Shown in pieces: positions 17,962 to 25,810 of a stretch of DNA of 64,000 bases. Numbering within the stretch: the stretch's first letter is position 1; the number at the start of each line of letters is the position of its first letter. The notes under the pieces were generated by a model. It was given only the letters and a program-made list of their open reading frames with translations, was not told the origin of the DNA and did no database searches. This DNA comes from Candidatus Thermodiscus eudorianus (lineage in GTDB: Archaea > Thermoproteota > Thermoprotei_A > Sulfolobales > Acidilobaceae). The stretch lies in assembly GCA_015521085.1 (NCBI GenBank), contig WAOW01000004.1, positions 186,001-250,000 of the forward strand, written 5' to 3'. The position numbers and the translations under genes were made by a program.

Positions 17962-17985
17962 TCAACCAGTTCTTAAACATACCAT
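17962..17985. promoter_or_regulatory. Divergent promoter between the PiT and radical SAM genes
   Basis: TTCTTAAACATACC lies 24-40 bases before ATG 18008 on one side and 40-50 bases before GTG 17932 on the other, in a 75-base gap. For the radical SAM gene, the spacing would give an mRNA that starts almost at ATG 18008. Confidence 0.4.
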
Positions 17986-18007
17986 GTTATACCGGTCAAT
18001 ACATCAC

Positions 18008-19180
18008 ATGATAGATCCCAAGGGGAGAAGAGGGACCCTCCACGAGGGCGGGTACAAGGTGAAGCCCAGGATAACAGAGCTACTCAAGAAGAAAGACAGG
18101 ATCAAGGAGAGGCTAGAAGAGGAGCTAGGCAGGCCACGGGCAAGGAGGGCCAGGAGAGACCACCATGCAAGGCGCAGGCCCAGGCACTGTGGGATGACCA
18201 TACACACAGGCATAGGATGCAGCTTCGCCTGCATATACTGCTACATCTGGGATATGGGGTTCCCCGGGAGACCCAAAGCCTACCCCCTCGAACCCATGGA
18301 GCTAGCATACGCCCTGGCAGTAAACCCCTACGTGGTTCCAGAGGCCACAATGGCCGCCTATGGCAGTGTAACTGAGCCTTTCCAGCCCGAAACCCGCGAG
18401 CGGGCTCTAGCGTATATACGCGAGGTACACCGGTGGCTTGGACTGCCGAGCCAGGTGTCCACGAAGGCGGTCATAGACAGGGAGCTGGCCAGGAGCCTGA
18501 AAGCCTCCGACCCGGGCCTGAGCCTGCTAATCACGGTGGTCGCGCTCGGAGACAAGGCTAAGCGGCTAGAGCCCCGGGCCCCGCCGGCCGAGGAGAGGCT
18601 TGAGGGCGCCAGGACCGCCCTACGGGAAGGCCTCCACGTCGCGTTGTTCCTCAGGCCCATCATGCCGGGCGTAAACGAGGAGGACTTGTTCGATATACTG
18701 GAGGCCGCCGCTAGGATTGGTGTCAGGGACATTGTATTGGGTAGTCTAAGGGCGACCACAGGCATACTGGCTAGGCTTGAAGCGGCGGGATTCGACACGG
18801 GCAAGATACGGAGGCTTCTGGTTAGGAAGCCTAGGTCCGCCAAGGACCAGGTACCCATCGACACTTCCAGTATAAAACGCGAGCTAGCCAGCTACGCCCG
18901 TAGCCTCGGGCTGAGGGTCCATCCATCAGCCTGCAGCCATAACATGGTAAGCCACGGCATGCCGTGCCACGCCTGTAGGATGGGGCCCTGCTATTCCAGG
19001 CCCCCGGTGCCGGATAGGGATGACGTTATCGAGGCCATCAACTACCTGGGCGGGTCGGTTGAGGACGTCGAGGCCAGCTACCCCTACATTATACTGCGTG
19101 GGTTGAGGGGGGTTAGGAGGGATGTGGCGGTCGAGGTATTATCAGCTGCCTCAAAGCTTATGGTCAGAATCCTAGGCTAG
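18008..19180 (+). CDS. Radical SAM protein related to spore photoproduct lyase-like enzymes
   Basis: A 390-residue radical SAM enzyme. The cluster motif is CSFACIYCY (CxxxCxxC), around residue 70. TIM-barrel features follow: AAYGSVTEPFQPETR, VSTKAVIDREL and RPIMPGVNEEDLFD. A C-terminal cysteine group (CSHNMVSHGMPCHACRMGPC) may hold a second metal site. The first 60 residues are very basic (RPRARRARRDHHARRRPRH), suggesting nucleic-acid or ribosome contact. I start at ATG 18008 because the likely TATA element is too close for ATG 17984. The substrate is unknown. It ends at a CTAG shared with panB. Confidence 0.82.
   Translation: MIDPKGRRGTLHEGGYKVKPRITELLKKKDRIKERLEEELGRPRARRARRDHHARRRPRHCGMTIHTGIGCSFACIYCYIWDMGFPGRPKAYPLEPMELAYALAVNPYVVPEATMAAYGSVTEPFQPETRERALAYIREVHRWLGLPSQVSTKAVIDRELARSLKASDPGLSLLITVVALGDKAKRLEPRAPPAEERLEGARTALREGLHVALFLRPIMPGVNEEDLFDILEAAARIGVRDIVLGSLRATTGILARLEAAGFDTGKIRRLLVRKPRSAKDQVPIDTSSIKRELASYARSLGLRVHPSACSHNMVSHGMPCHACRMGPCYSRPPVPDRDDVIEAINYLGGSVEDVEASYPYIILRGLRGVRRDVAVEVLSAASKLMVRILG
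18030..18040. repeat. GAGGGWCCCTC palindrome near a gene start
   Basis: GAGGGACCCTC within codons 8-11 of the radical SAM gene, 22 bases after its ATG. Confidence 0.6.
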
Positions 19181-19977
19181 GGCGTGTACTCCTCCCCGGG
19201 GAAGAGCCCCTCCCTGACCTCGCGGGCGTACCTCTTCAGGGCGTCTAGGAGGTATTGGAAGGCGTCAGCGTACTTCTTGGCGAAGGGCGGCGAGTGGGGA
19301 TACAGCCCGACTATATCGTGGAAGACCAGAACCTGCCCGTCGCAGTGCCTCCCGGCACCAATGCATATGGTGGGGATCGACAGTTTCTCGGTTATCTTCT
19401 TAGCCAGCTCCGGCCTCGTATACTCTATGACAACCGAGAAGGCGCCAGCCCCCTCCAAGGCCAGGGCATCATCCAGTATAGCCTTCTCCTCGCCCGGCGT
19501 CTTGCCCCGCAGCTTGTAGCCCCCGAATGACAGGTACCTCTGGGGAGTCATGCCGACGTGGCCCATGACCGGTATCCCAGCCCGTACAATCCCCTTAATC
19601 CTGTCGACATACTCGGAGCCCCCCTCAAGCTTGACGGCCTCGGCTCCAGCCCTCACCATTTCTATGGCCGATTCAACCGCCACGCTGGTACTGGGTTCGT
19701 AGCTTCCGAAGGGCATGTCGCCCACCACCAAGGCCTTGGGCTTTGCCCTAGCCACGGCTCGGATGTGGTGTAGCATCTCGTTTAGGGTCACGCCGTGGGT
19801 CGAGTCCATGCCCAGCACTACCATGGCTAGGCTGTCGCCTACTAGTATCGCGTCTACCCCGGCCCTGTCTGCTATCAGGGCGGTTGGGTAGTCGTAGGCT
19901 GTGACCATTACGATCTTCTCCTTGTTCTTCTTTTTAATTATTTTCCTAATAGTTATCTTCTTTCTCTCCTCAGGCAA
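19177..19977 (-). CDS. panB: 3-methyl-2-oxobutanoate hydroxymethyltransferase (ketopantoate hydroxymethyltransferase)
   Basis: First enzyme of pantothenate and coenzyme A synthesis: it adds a hydroxymethyl group from methylene-tetrahydropterin to 2-oxoisovalerate. The 266-residue TIM barrel shows the metal and substrate segments VTAYDYPTALIADRAGVDAI, VGDSLAMVVLG, GHVGMTPQ and IGAGRHCDGQVLVFHD. The lysine-rich N-terminus (ITIRKIIKKKNKEK) is common in hyperthermophile versions. Its start lies 24 bases inside the end of panE, so the two pathway steps are translationally coupled. Confidence 0.95.
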   Translation of the reverse strand: MPEERKKITIRKIIKKKNKEKIVMVTAYDYPTALIADRAGVDAILVGDSLAMVVLGMDSTHGVTLNEMLHHIRAVARAKPKALVVGDMPFGSYEPSTSVAVESAIEMVRAGAEAVKLEGGSEYVDRIKGIVRAGIPVMGHVGMTPQRYLSFGGYKLRGKTPGEEKAILDDALALEGAGAFSVVIEYTRPELAKKITEKLSIPTICIGAGRHCDGQVLVFHDIVGLYPHSPPFAKKYADAFQYLLDALKRYAREVREGLFPGEEYTP

Positions 19978-20885
19978 ACCCTGCCCCCGAGACCCTCAAG
20001 GGCCTTCAAGAGCATATATAGATGCTCGATAGTATCGGTCCTAACCCCGAGCTCCCTAGCCCTCCTCAACACGTACCCATGGATCTCCTCCACCTCAGTC
20101 TTACGCCCCCTCTCGATATCCTGCAGCATACTATTCCTGTTCAACTGCGTCCTCTCAGCCACCTCCAAGAGATACCTCGAAGCGTCGAAGGGGAGCTCGA
20201 CTCCGAGGGCCCTAGCGACCTCGGCCACCTCCTCGGCAGCCCTCAAGGCCAAGTCCCTAGCATGGGCATCGACCAAGACAACTCCATTCTCAACGCCCAG
20301 CACCGAGGCGACGCCATTCAACCCAACGCTGACAGCCGCCTTAGCCCACCGGTAAGGCTCGATATCATCCACTATCTCGACCCTAGCCCCTCCCCGGGCG
20401 AGCAAACCACCCAGCCCACGGGCAGGGCTTGGGGGAGACTTGTAGGGGCCCACGATAAGCCTCCCCACACCCCGGAGTGAAACCCTGTTATCGGACTCGC
20501 GCACAACCCCATACTCGACTACAACGCCTATACCGCGTCCGCCCCTCCTCTCAACCTCCTCCAGCGCCCCGAAGCCGTTTGAGGCGACGGCCGTGTACTC
20601 GGAGATCCTCATAGCCTCAAGGACAGCCTCCCTAGCATGGTAGGCCTTCGTAGCGACTATGGAATACCTGCAGTAGTCGCCCGGCAAGTCCCCCGGGGTA
20701 TGGGCTTCCACCGGGAAGGACTTGTCCATCATCCCGGTTATAGCGGCGCCCTCCCTATTCAACAAATCCCTGTGATCGCCTCTACGCACTACAACCACAG
20801 GCGGCTTGCCGAGCGCCTCGTGTAGGAACCCGGCGAGGAGACACCCCACGGCGCCGCAACCGACAACACACGCTTCGACCGTCAT
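19953..20885 (-). CDS. panE: 2-dehydropantoate 2-reductase (ketopantoate reductase)
   Basis: NADPH-dependent reductase that turns the PanB product ketopantoate into pantoate. The N-terminal Rossmann motif is VVGCGAVGCLLAGFL. The conserved lysine region (RWAKAAVSVGLNGVASVLG) lies near residue 185, and the C-terminal helical domain has the family pattern NRNSMLQDIERGRKTEVEEI. The 310-residue length is normal. ATG 20885 is chosen because GGAG lies just upstream; GTG 20897 would add four residues. Pairing with panB confirms the assignment. Confidence 0.93.
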   Translation of the reverse strand: MTVEACVVGCGAVGCLLAGFLHEALGKPPVVVVRRGDHRDLLNREGAAITGMMDKSFPVEAHTPGDLPGDYCRYSIVATKAYHAREAVLEAMRISEYTAVASNGFGALEEVERRGGRGIGVVVEYGVVRESDNRVSLRGVGRLIVGPYKSPPSPARGLGGLLARGGARVEIVDDIEPYRWAKAAVSVGLNGVASVLGVENGVVLVDAHARDLALRAAEEVAEVARALGVELPFDASRYLLEVAERTQLNRNSMLQDIERGRKTEVEEIHGYVLRRARELGVRTDTIEHLYMLLKALEGLGGRVCLRRERR

Positions 20886-20948
20886 CACTCCATCCACACT
20901 CTAAACTGTACTAGCCGGGGAGCAGTAATTAGGGCGTCTCGGCGACAG

Positions 20949-20958
20949 TATATATAGC
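20949..20958 (+). promoter_or_regulatory. TATA box of the aKMT-like methyltransferase gene
   Basis: TATATATAGC lies about 20-24 bases before TTG 20973, which would start the mRNA at or next to the start codon (nearly leaderless). A GGGGGA run just before TTG complicates that reading. Confidence 0.5.
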
Positions 20959-20972
20959 GGGGGCTCGGGGGA

Positions 20973-21485
20973 TTGCCCAAGACGACGTGGGTAGACGCGA
21001 TAGCACTGGCGTTCGGCGGAAACCAGCTGGTGCCATACGTCGCGACGAGGAGGGAGCTGATCCCAGCCATACTGGAGCTGCTCGGGCTCCGGGAGGGCGA
21101 CGTATTCTACGACCTGGGGTGCGGCGACGGCAGGGTCGCCATAGAGGCCGCCAAGAGGTATCCTGTGAAGAGGGCTGTGTGCGTGGAGGTGAACCCGAGC
21201 CTCGCCATGGGGGCCCTGGAGAGGGCTAGGCTGGAGGGGGTCGCCGACAGGGTCCTCGTGTTGAACGAGGACATGAGGCATGTGGATCTAAGCGACGCCG
21301 ACGCAGTGTACATGTACCTCCTGACGAGCATCAACGAGCTGATGAGGCCCAAGCTTGAGAGGGAGCTCAAGCCGGGGGCCAGGGTCGTGACCCTAGACTT
21401 CCAGATACCGGGCTGGAAGCCCTACAAGATAGTAGGGGAGCCTGGCTGGCAGAAGACCCTCTACCTATACATAAAGAGGGTATAA
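20973..21485 (+). CDS. Protein-lysine methyltransferase homologue (aKMT-like)
   Basis: A 170-residue SAM-dependent methyltransferase of the small, single-domain type. It has the SAM motif VFYDLGCGDGRVAIEAAKRY, the acidic ligand in CVEVNPS, and the later YMYLLTSINELMRPKLEREL and LDFQIPGWKP segments. These match closely the pattern of the Sulfolobus broad-specificity protein-lysine methyltransferase aKMT as I remember it. That enzyme methylates many chromatin and housekeeping proteins, and this homologue probably does the same. The start is TTG 20973 after a GGGGGA sequence. The GTG-started aldolase gene follows 31 bases downstream and may be cotranscribed. Confidence 0.82.
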   Translation: MPKTTWVDAIALAFGGNQLVPYVATRRELIPAILELLGLREGDVFYDLGCGDGRVAIEAAKRYPVKRAVCVEVNPSLAMGALERARLEGVADRVLVLNEDMRHVDLSDADAVYMYLLTSINELMRPKLERELKPGARVVTLDFQIPGWKPYKIVGEPGWQKTLYLYIKRV

Positions 21486-21516
21486 GCCCCCTACCCCGGG
21501 GAGGGTGCTGTGAGGC

Positions 21517-22092
21517 GTGTCGTGGACCGGGGACCCGAAGCGCGACATAGTCGATGTAATGAGGCTCATGTACGAGAGGGGGCTCGTCCAGGTCCGGGGA
21601 GGCAACGCCAGCATCTACGACAGAGGCTCCGGGATGGTCTACATGTCCCCCTCTGGAGTCCCCCGAACCCTAATGACCACGAGGGACGTCGCGGTGATGA
21701 GTATAGGAGGGTCCCTCCTCCGGGGGAAACCCACGAGTGAGTGGAGGATGCACCTAGCAGTATACGAGGCCAGCAGCGACGCGGTGGCAGTGGTACATGC
21801 GCACCCGCCGTCGCTCCTAGCCCTCAACTACCGGGGCAAGACGCCGGACCCCGACTACCTAACCGAGGTCAAGCTAAACGCGAGGTGCATAGCTCGGGTC
21901 CCCTACGCCACGCCGGGAACCCAGGAACTAGCCGACAAGGTAGGCGAGACAATAAGGAGCACCGGGTGCAACGCGCTTATACTCGACCGCCACGGAGCCC
22001 TAGTCTACTCGGACAAAACCATATACCACGCCCTAGACCTCCTAGAAGCGCTAGAAGACCTCTCAAGGATAATGCTACACCTAGACAAGTAA
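21517..22092 (+). CDS. Class II aldolase (fuculose-phosphate aldolase family)
   Basis: A 191-residue zinc-dependent class II aldolase/adducin-family protein. Metal-binding histidines are visible in VVHAHPPSLLAL and LILDRHGALVYS, and the phosphate-binding stretch is VQVRGGNASIYDRGSG followed by MSPSGVPR. In archaea this family includes L-fuculose-phosphate aldolase-like enzymes used in sugar or nucleoside-pentose turnover and in methylthioribulose handling; the substrate here is unknown. GTG 21517 is preceded by GAGG. It is the last gene before the accessory region and does not overlap the next convergent gene. Confidence 0.87.
   Translation: MSWTGDPKRDIVDVMRLMYERGLVQVRGGNASIYDRGSGMVYMSPSGVPRTLMTTRDVAVMSIGGSLLRGKPTSEWRMHLAVYEASSDAVAVVHAHPPSLLALNYRGKTPDPDYLTEVKLNARCIARVPYATPGTQELADKVGETIRSTGCNALILDRHGALVYSDKTIYHALDLLEALEDLSRIMLHLDK
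21707..21717. repeat. GAGGGWCCCTC palindrome inside the aldolase gene
   Basis: GAGGGTCCCTC; the symmetry extends by two bases on each side (AGGAGGGTCCCTCCT, 21705-21719). Confidence 0.6.
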
Positions 22093-22285
22093 AACACGCC
22101 ACAACTCCCAATCGACGCACTATCCTATCCCTTGCCACGGGAAGGGGGAGGGACCCTCACAGCCAGGGGACTCTTCACCCCCGTCCGACGATGCGGGCGA
22201 CGCCCAACGGCACTTCATCGGGCCCACAAAACAAACAACACAACCCAAGATAATATAAACTAACCAGCCAGAGCAACCCGATACC
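22093..22285. other. Intergenic region at the left edge of the accessory island
   Basis: No convincing gene. It contains one GAGGGACCCTC copy (22148-22158), a GC-rich part up to about 22230 with short self-complementary runs (GGGCGACGCCC), and then an A-rich tail. No tRNA-like fold or integrase remnant is visible. Confidence 0.5.
22148..22158. repeat. GAGGGWCCCTC palindrome, intergenic copy
   Basis: GAGGGACCCTC, 56 bases downstream of the aldolase stop. Confidence 0.65.
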
Positions 22286-22480
22286 CTAACAAGAGAACTC
22301 CTCCTCTAAGCCGGCCTTGGCGAGCTCTCCTGGTCTGGCTCTTCTCCCAGGCCTCCTCCACCTATCCAGGATCCAGGCCCTTATAGCCTCTGGATCTGGC
22401 TCAACCTTGACTCTGAAGCCCATCTTCTCTAGCCTTTCTACAACAATCTCCTGGAGGCGCCTCTCGTCCTCTACCTCCAT
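22286..22480 (-). CDS. Small hypothetical protein
   Basis: A 64-residue open frame. The N-terminal half (EVEDERRLQEIVVERLEKMG) reads like a real amphipathic helix followed by a strand FRVKVEPDP; the second half is basic (RWRRPGRRARPGELAKAG). Codon use looks like that of the neighbours, with charged residues in helix phase, so I think it is or was a gene. ATG 22480 is chosen; the frame is open to a TTG at 22513. It may be an antitoxin-like or DNA-associated protein, but no family is recognised. Confidence 0.45.
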   Translation of the reverse strand: MEVEDERRLQEIVVERLEKMGFRVKVEPDPEAIRAWILDRWRRPGRRARPGELAKAGLEEEFSC

Positions 22481-22551
22481 CACTATTTTCCGCCAAGACC
22501 ACTCCCAAACCAATAATCCATCCTCCCGATCTTTTTATCTCTAAAGCGTAT

Positions 22552-22644
22552 TCATATTCCATCCCTCCCCGGCTCTCCCCGGTATGCTCTCCTCGCTAGC
22601 ATTTCCACGTTCTCCCTTTCGATCAGTCTTTCAAGGAACCCCAT
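22552..22644 (-). CDS. Very short ORF or gene remnant
   Basis: ATG to TGA gives 30 residues (MGFLERLIERENVEMLARRA then a basic end). The first half has helix-like periodicity. It lies 71 bases upstream of the 64-residue ORF on the same strand. It could be the front of a gene that was cut short, or a micro-protein; there is no other support. Confidence 0.25.
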   Translation of the reverse strand: MGFLERLIERENVEMLARRAYRGEPGRDGI

Positions 22645-22765
22645 TCAAACCCTCCAAAACCTCAACCCAGGATCCCTCCCGACTGCCACGATAACTTCTA
22701 TATCATTATTACTCGCTCCTGAACGTCTCTATCATAGCCTTCCTGGGACTCGGCTTCTCTAACTG

Positions 22766-22776
22766 TGCTTATATAT
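22766..22776 (+). promoter_or_regulatory. TATA box of the receptor-kinase gene
   Basis: GCTTATATATT lies about 40 bases before TTG 22813 and would start the mRNA near 22797, giving a leader of about 15 bases that still contains CGGGGGT as ribosome site. The rest of 22645-22765 shows nothing I can name. Confidence 0.5.
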
Positions 22777-22812
22777 TGATTTAGGTATTGTGTTTTTACC
22801 CGGGGGTATAGT

Positions 22813-25638
22813 TTGGCTAGGCCAGGCAAGCCAGCCACGATCTTGCTACTAACGCTACTCACGGCTAGTATGCTGTTACCCGGCTCTGTGCATGTACTTG
22901 CATATCTGTCGATAACGCCGCCGACGTTAACGGAACTGTGGGAGAGGAGTCTAGGGGGCCTAGTTTCCAGTGTTTCCTGGGGTCCTGGTGTCGGCTTGGC
23001 TGTTGGAGCTAGTCATGCTGTGATTGTACTTAACGGTAATGGTAGTGTCTTGTGGGAGGGGAAGTTAGCCGAGGACGTATTAAGTGTCTCTTGGAGTCAT
23101 AATGGAGACAGACTGGTTGTTGGAGTAGGCTGGTTTAGCTGGTTAGGCAATAGCTCTATCACTAATAGCACTCATGGCCGCATTATCGTGTTCAGCAACA
23201 CTAGCAAAAAGGTATGGCAGTCCATGGATTTATACGGCTATGTCTATAGCGTTTCCTGGAGCCCTAAAGACGACAGGCTAGCTGTTGGAGCCGGTTCTAG
23301 AATAATAGTCTTCAACAGCAGTGGTGGCGTCTTATGGGAGAAGAGCCTGGGCAGCAACGTCTCAAGCGTTTCCTGGAGCCCTAGCGGGGATAAACTCGTC
23401 GTTGGCGGCGACTTCAGAAAAATTGCTGTCTTCGATGTCAAAGGTAATCTTCTGTGGGAGAAGGGCACAGGAGGCAGGGTCTCAAGCGTTTCCTGGAGCC
23501 CTAGTAATAGCGAGATAGCGGCTAGTATTGGTAACAGGATTATCGTTTTCAACGCCGAAGGTGGAGTCTTGTGGGAGCAGAGTCTGGGTAGCAGCATTCG
23601 TAGTGTTTCTTGGAGTCCTGGCGGAGATATGCTAGCCGTCACCGCTGGAAACTACGCCATAGTCTTCGACAGTAGCGGTAACCTGCTGTGGAAGAGTAGA
23701 AATCTAGGCGGGTTGGCGGAAAGTATCTCCTGGAGCCCGGAGGGCAGTAAGTTAGTCGTCGGAGTTGATAACAGGGTTGTTGTTCTCTATGCCTCTTTCG
23801 GCGTCATCCAGGTCTCCGGGGTCCCCGGTAGTGTTGTGAGCGTATCGGGACCGGGTGGAAGCGGGGAATACAAGATACCAGGAAACCAGACACTAACACT
23901 ATACGCAACACCAGGAAACTACACGATAAACTACAAACTACCACAACCAAACAACTACATAGGTACAAGATCGCCATTTAGCGGATCGTTAAAGACTGAT
24001 GTCAAGCCCGGTAAGAGGCATGTAATCAATCTGCCTAGCTATGGTGACCTGCTTGCACGGCTTGAGTTGGCCGTTCCACCGTACAGTAGTGTGACGTTGG
24101 AGTCTGGGGCGGTTAAGAAGACGTTCTCCGCTGGAGGAGATGGGAAGCTGTTGCTGTGGCTGGATCCCGGGGCCTATAAGCTGACGGTAACCTACAAGGG
24201 GGCAACTGTGTCGAGGGATTTGAAGGTTTCGAAGGGCCAGTCGATAACCCTTAAGTTCGGGGAGCAGGACTTTGCCGCCCCCATAACCACTACGACAAGC
24301 AAGCCCACAACCAGCACGCAATCCCAGGCATCTGGAGCCACAATCCCACCAATAGCCACGACCACGTCACACACACTCTCGACGGCGACACCCGTAGAGA
24401 CGGCCGTCACGGTCGGGCCTACAACCACGATGGTGGCTAGAGGCGGCCTAGGAGGCTACACGCTCCTCCTAGGACTACTGGGGCTGGGAGGAGTCATGGC
24501 CGCTGTAATCCTGTTGAGGAGGAAGAGCGGTGGAGAGACGCTGCCTGGAGAGGCGCCTCCGCAAGCCCCACCACCGCCGCCTCCGCCAACGCCAGAGTCC
24601 GCTAGCAGCAGCCAGTCTGTCGAGACGGGTAGAGTGTCTCATACAGTTGATACCGTTGAGGGACCCTCCACGCCAGTAAAGACGCCAGCGTCCACCCCTG
24701 TGGGGGGCTTGAAGTCCGTGGCCAGCTTGCTTGGCCGAGAACTCCAGGGCTTTAAGAGCGTGGAATCCTGTAGGGGGAGTTATAGTGTGGTGCTACCCGA
24801 GTCGCTGGCGCCCCAGGGATTCGGCGGCAGCTGGGATTGTTGCAAGCTTGGTTGTGGTGGTTGGGGTTGTGCCTATCGCTGTAGGAGGAGCGGTGACTCT
24901 AGCGGGGAGTATGTTGTGTTCAAGGTGCCCCGCGGCTTGGAGGCTTTGATCGAGGAGGGCAGCTTCCTAACTATAGATGAGAGGTTGTTGAGGCGCGTTG
25001 TCAACGAGGCGAGCGTCGTCTCAAGGCTCAAGCATCCCCATGTACTGCGCCTCCTGGCTTATGGCGAGAAGCTCCCGCTCCTGGTCTACGAGTACGCCGA
25101 CATGGGTAGTTTGGACCAGCAGTTCGCCCTCGGCTGGAGCCCCAGCCTCAGGGACTCGGTGCTCGCCGCGTTGCAGCTTGGCGATGCTCTCCGCTATATC
25201 CACTCTCGGGGGCTGGTGCATGGGGACATCAAGCCCGGGAACATATTCGTTAGGGATGGTGTCGTCAAGCTTGGGGACTTCAGTAGCCTGGTGAGGCTCG
25301 TCACTATGACCAGCCGACACGCCCTCAGCTACACCCCCGGCTTCCGGGCTCCCGAGCAGGTGTTCAGCGACTTGAAGCTCCGCGCTGTCAGGGCTGGGCT
25401 TGAGAACAGGATAGACGTCTACCAGCTCGGGAATCTCCTGCTCTACATGATTTCGGGGGAGACTATTGACGGGGAGGAGGCGGCTGACGCTAGCAGGGTG
25501 GAGGAGGTGTTGCGTGGCGTGGAGCATCCCGTGCTCAGGGAGTTGCTTAGGAGGATGCTCTCGCTGGAGCCAGAGGAGAGGCCTAACATGGAGTATGTAG
25601 TGGTCAAGCTCTATGAGGTGTATGAGGGCCTCGGATAG
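22813..25638 (+). CDS. Transmembrane receptor Ser/Thr protein kinase with extracellular seven-bladed propeller
   Basis: A 941-residue membrane receptor kinase. Residues 1-30 are a signal sequence. Residues 40-335 hold seven repeats of about 40 residues with SVSWSPxGxxLVVG...IIVF...GxxLW, a WD40-like propeller. A beta-sandwich-like part (335-480) and a Thr/Ser-rich stalk (480-545) follow. The membrane helix is near 546-568, then comes a Pro-rich cytoplasmic linker. The kinase domain (about 670-941) is complete: glycine loop LGCGGWGCAY, VAIK-like YVVFKVP, helix C Glu in VVNEAS, catalytic loop LVHGDIKPGNIFV (HGD in place of HRD), KLGDFSS, and APE in FRAPEQ. It should therefore be active. It is the first gene of the 22.8-31.7 kb island and probably phosphorylates products of that island. 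Confidence 0.93.
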   Translation: MARPGKPATILLLTLLTASMLLPGSVHVLAYLSITPPTLTELWERSLGGLVSSVSWGPGVGLAVGASHAVIVLNGNGSVLWEGKLAEDVLSVSWSHNGDRLVVGVGWFSWLGNSSITNSTHGRIIVFSNTSKKVWQSMDLYGYVYSVSWSPKDDRLAVGAGSRIIVFNSSGGVLWEKSLGSNVSSVSWSPSGDKLVVGGDFRKIAVFDVKGNLLWEKGTGGRVSSVSWSPSNSEIAASIGNRIIVFNAEGGVLWEQSLGSSIRSVSWSPGGDMLAVTAGNYAIVFDSSGNLLWKSRNLGGLAESISWSPEGSKLVVGVDNRVVVLYASFGVIQVSGVPGSVVSVSGPGGSGEYKIPGNQTLTLYATPGNYTINYKLPQPNNYIGTRSPFSGSLKTDVKPGKRHVINLPSYGDLLARLELAVPPYSSVTLESGAVKKTFSAGGDGKLLLWLDPGAYKLTVTYKGATVSRDLKVSKGQSITLKFGEQDFAAPITTTTSKPTTSTQSQASGATIPPIATTTSHTLSTATPVETAVTVGPTTTMVARGGLGGYTLLLGLLGLGGVMAAVILLRRKSGGETLPGEAPPQAPPPPPPPTPESASSSQSVETGRVSHTVDTVEGPSTPVKTPASTPVGGLKSVASLLGRELQGFKSVESCRGSYSVVLPESLAPQGFGGSWDCCKLGCGGWGCAYRCRRSGDSSGEYVVFKVPRGLEALIEEGSFLTIDERLLRRVVNEASVVSRLKHPHVLRLLAYGEKLPLLVYEYADMGSLDQQFALGWSPSLRDSVLAALQLGDALRYIHSRGLVHGDIKPGNIFVRDGVVKLGDFSSLVRLVTMTSRHALSYTPGFRAPEQVFSDLKLRAVRAGLENRIDVYQLGNLLLYMISGETIDGEEAADASRVEEVLRGVEHPVLRELLRRMLSLEPEERPNMEYVVVKLYEVYEGLG
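23248..23503 (+). repeat. Intragenic nucleotide repeat in propeller blades 3-5
   Basis: The 19-base sequence AGCGTTTCCTGGAGCCCTA occurs identically at 23248, 23365 and 23485, about one blade (117-120 bases) apart. Neighbouring blades have the same protein pattern but more diverged DNA. This suggests recent duplication or conversion among blades. Confidence 0.75.
24658..24668. repeat. GAGGGWCCCTC palindrome inside the kinase gene
   Basis: GAGGGACCCTC in the stretch encoding the Pro/Ser-rich linker between membrane helix and kinase domain. Confidence 0.6.
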
Positions 25639-25764
25639 GCGCGTTCATCGCCCTGTTTTTGGCTCTTGTTCTCCTGCGAGCCCCGGAGGCCTGCGTGGCT
25701 CCTCGCACGGCGTATCATTGTTCGTCTGGCGGTCTAGGATCTAAGTGTTGTTTCTCCGTTTCCG

Positions 25765-25780
25765 GAAGATTTATTAATCT
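25765..25780 (+). promoter_or_regulatory. Possible TATA box upstream of the second island gene
   Basis: AGATTTATTAATCTCC lies 30-45 bases before GTG 25811 in the 172-base gap after the kinase gene, so the genes after the kinase may have their own transcript. Confidence 0.4.
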
Positions 25781-25810
25781 CCTCCGTTATCCTATCTAGT
25801 TGGGGTTTGG

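Noticed and set aside
22093-22285. Structured RNA gene in the GC-rich stretch after the aldolase gene
   Set aside because: Short complementary runs exist, but neither RNase P nor SRP RNA landmarks nor clear C/D box pairs are present.
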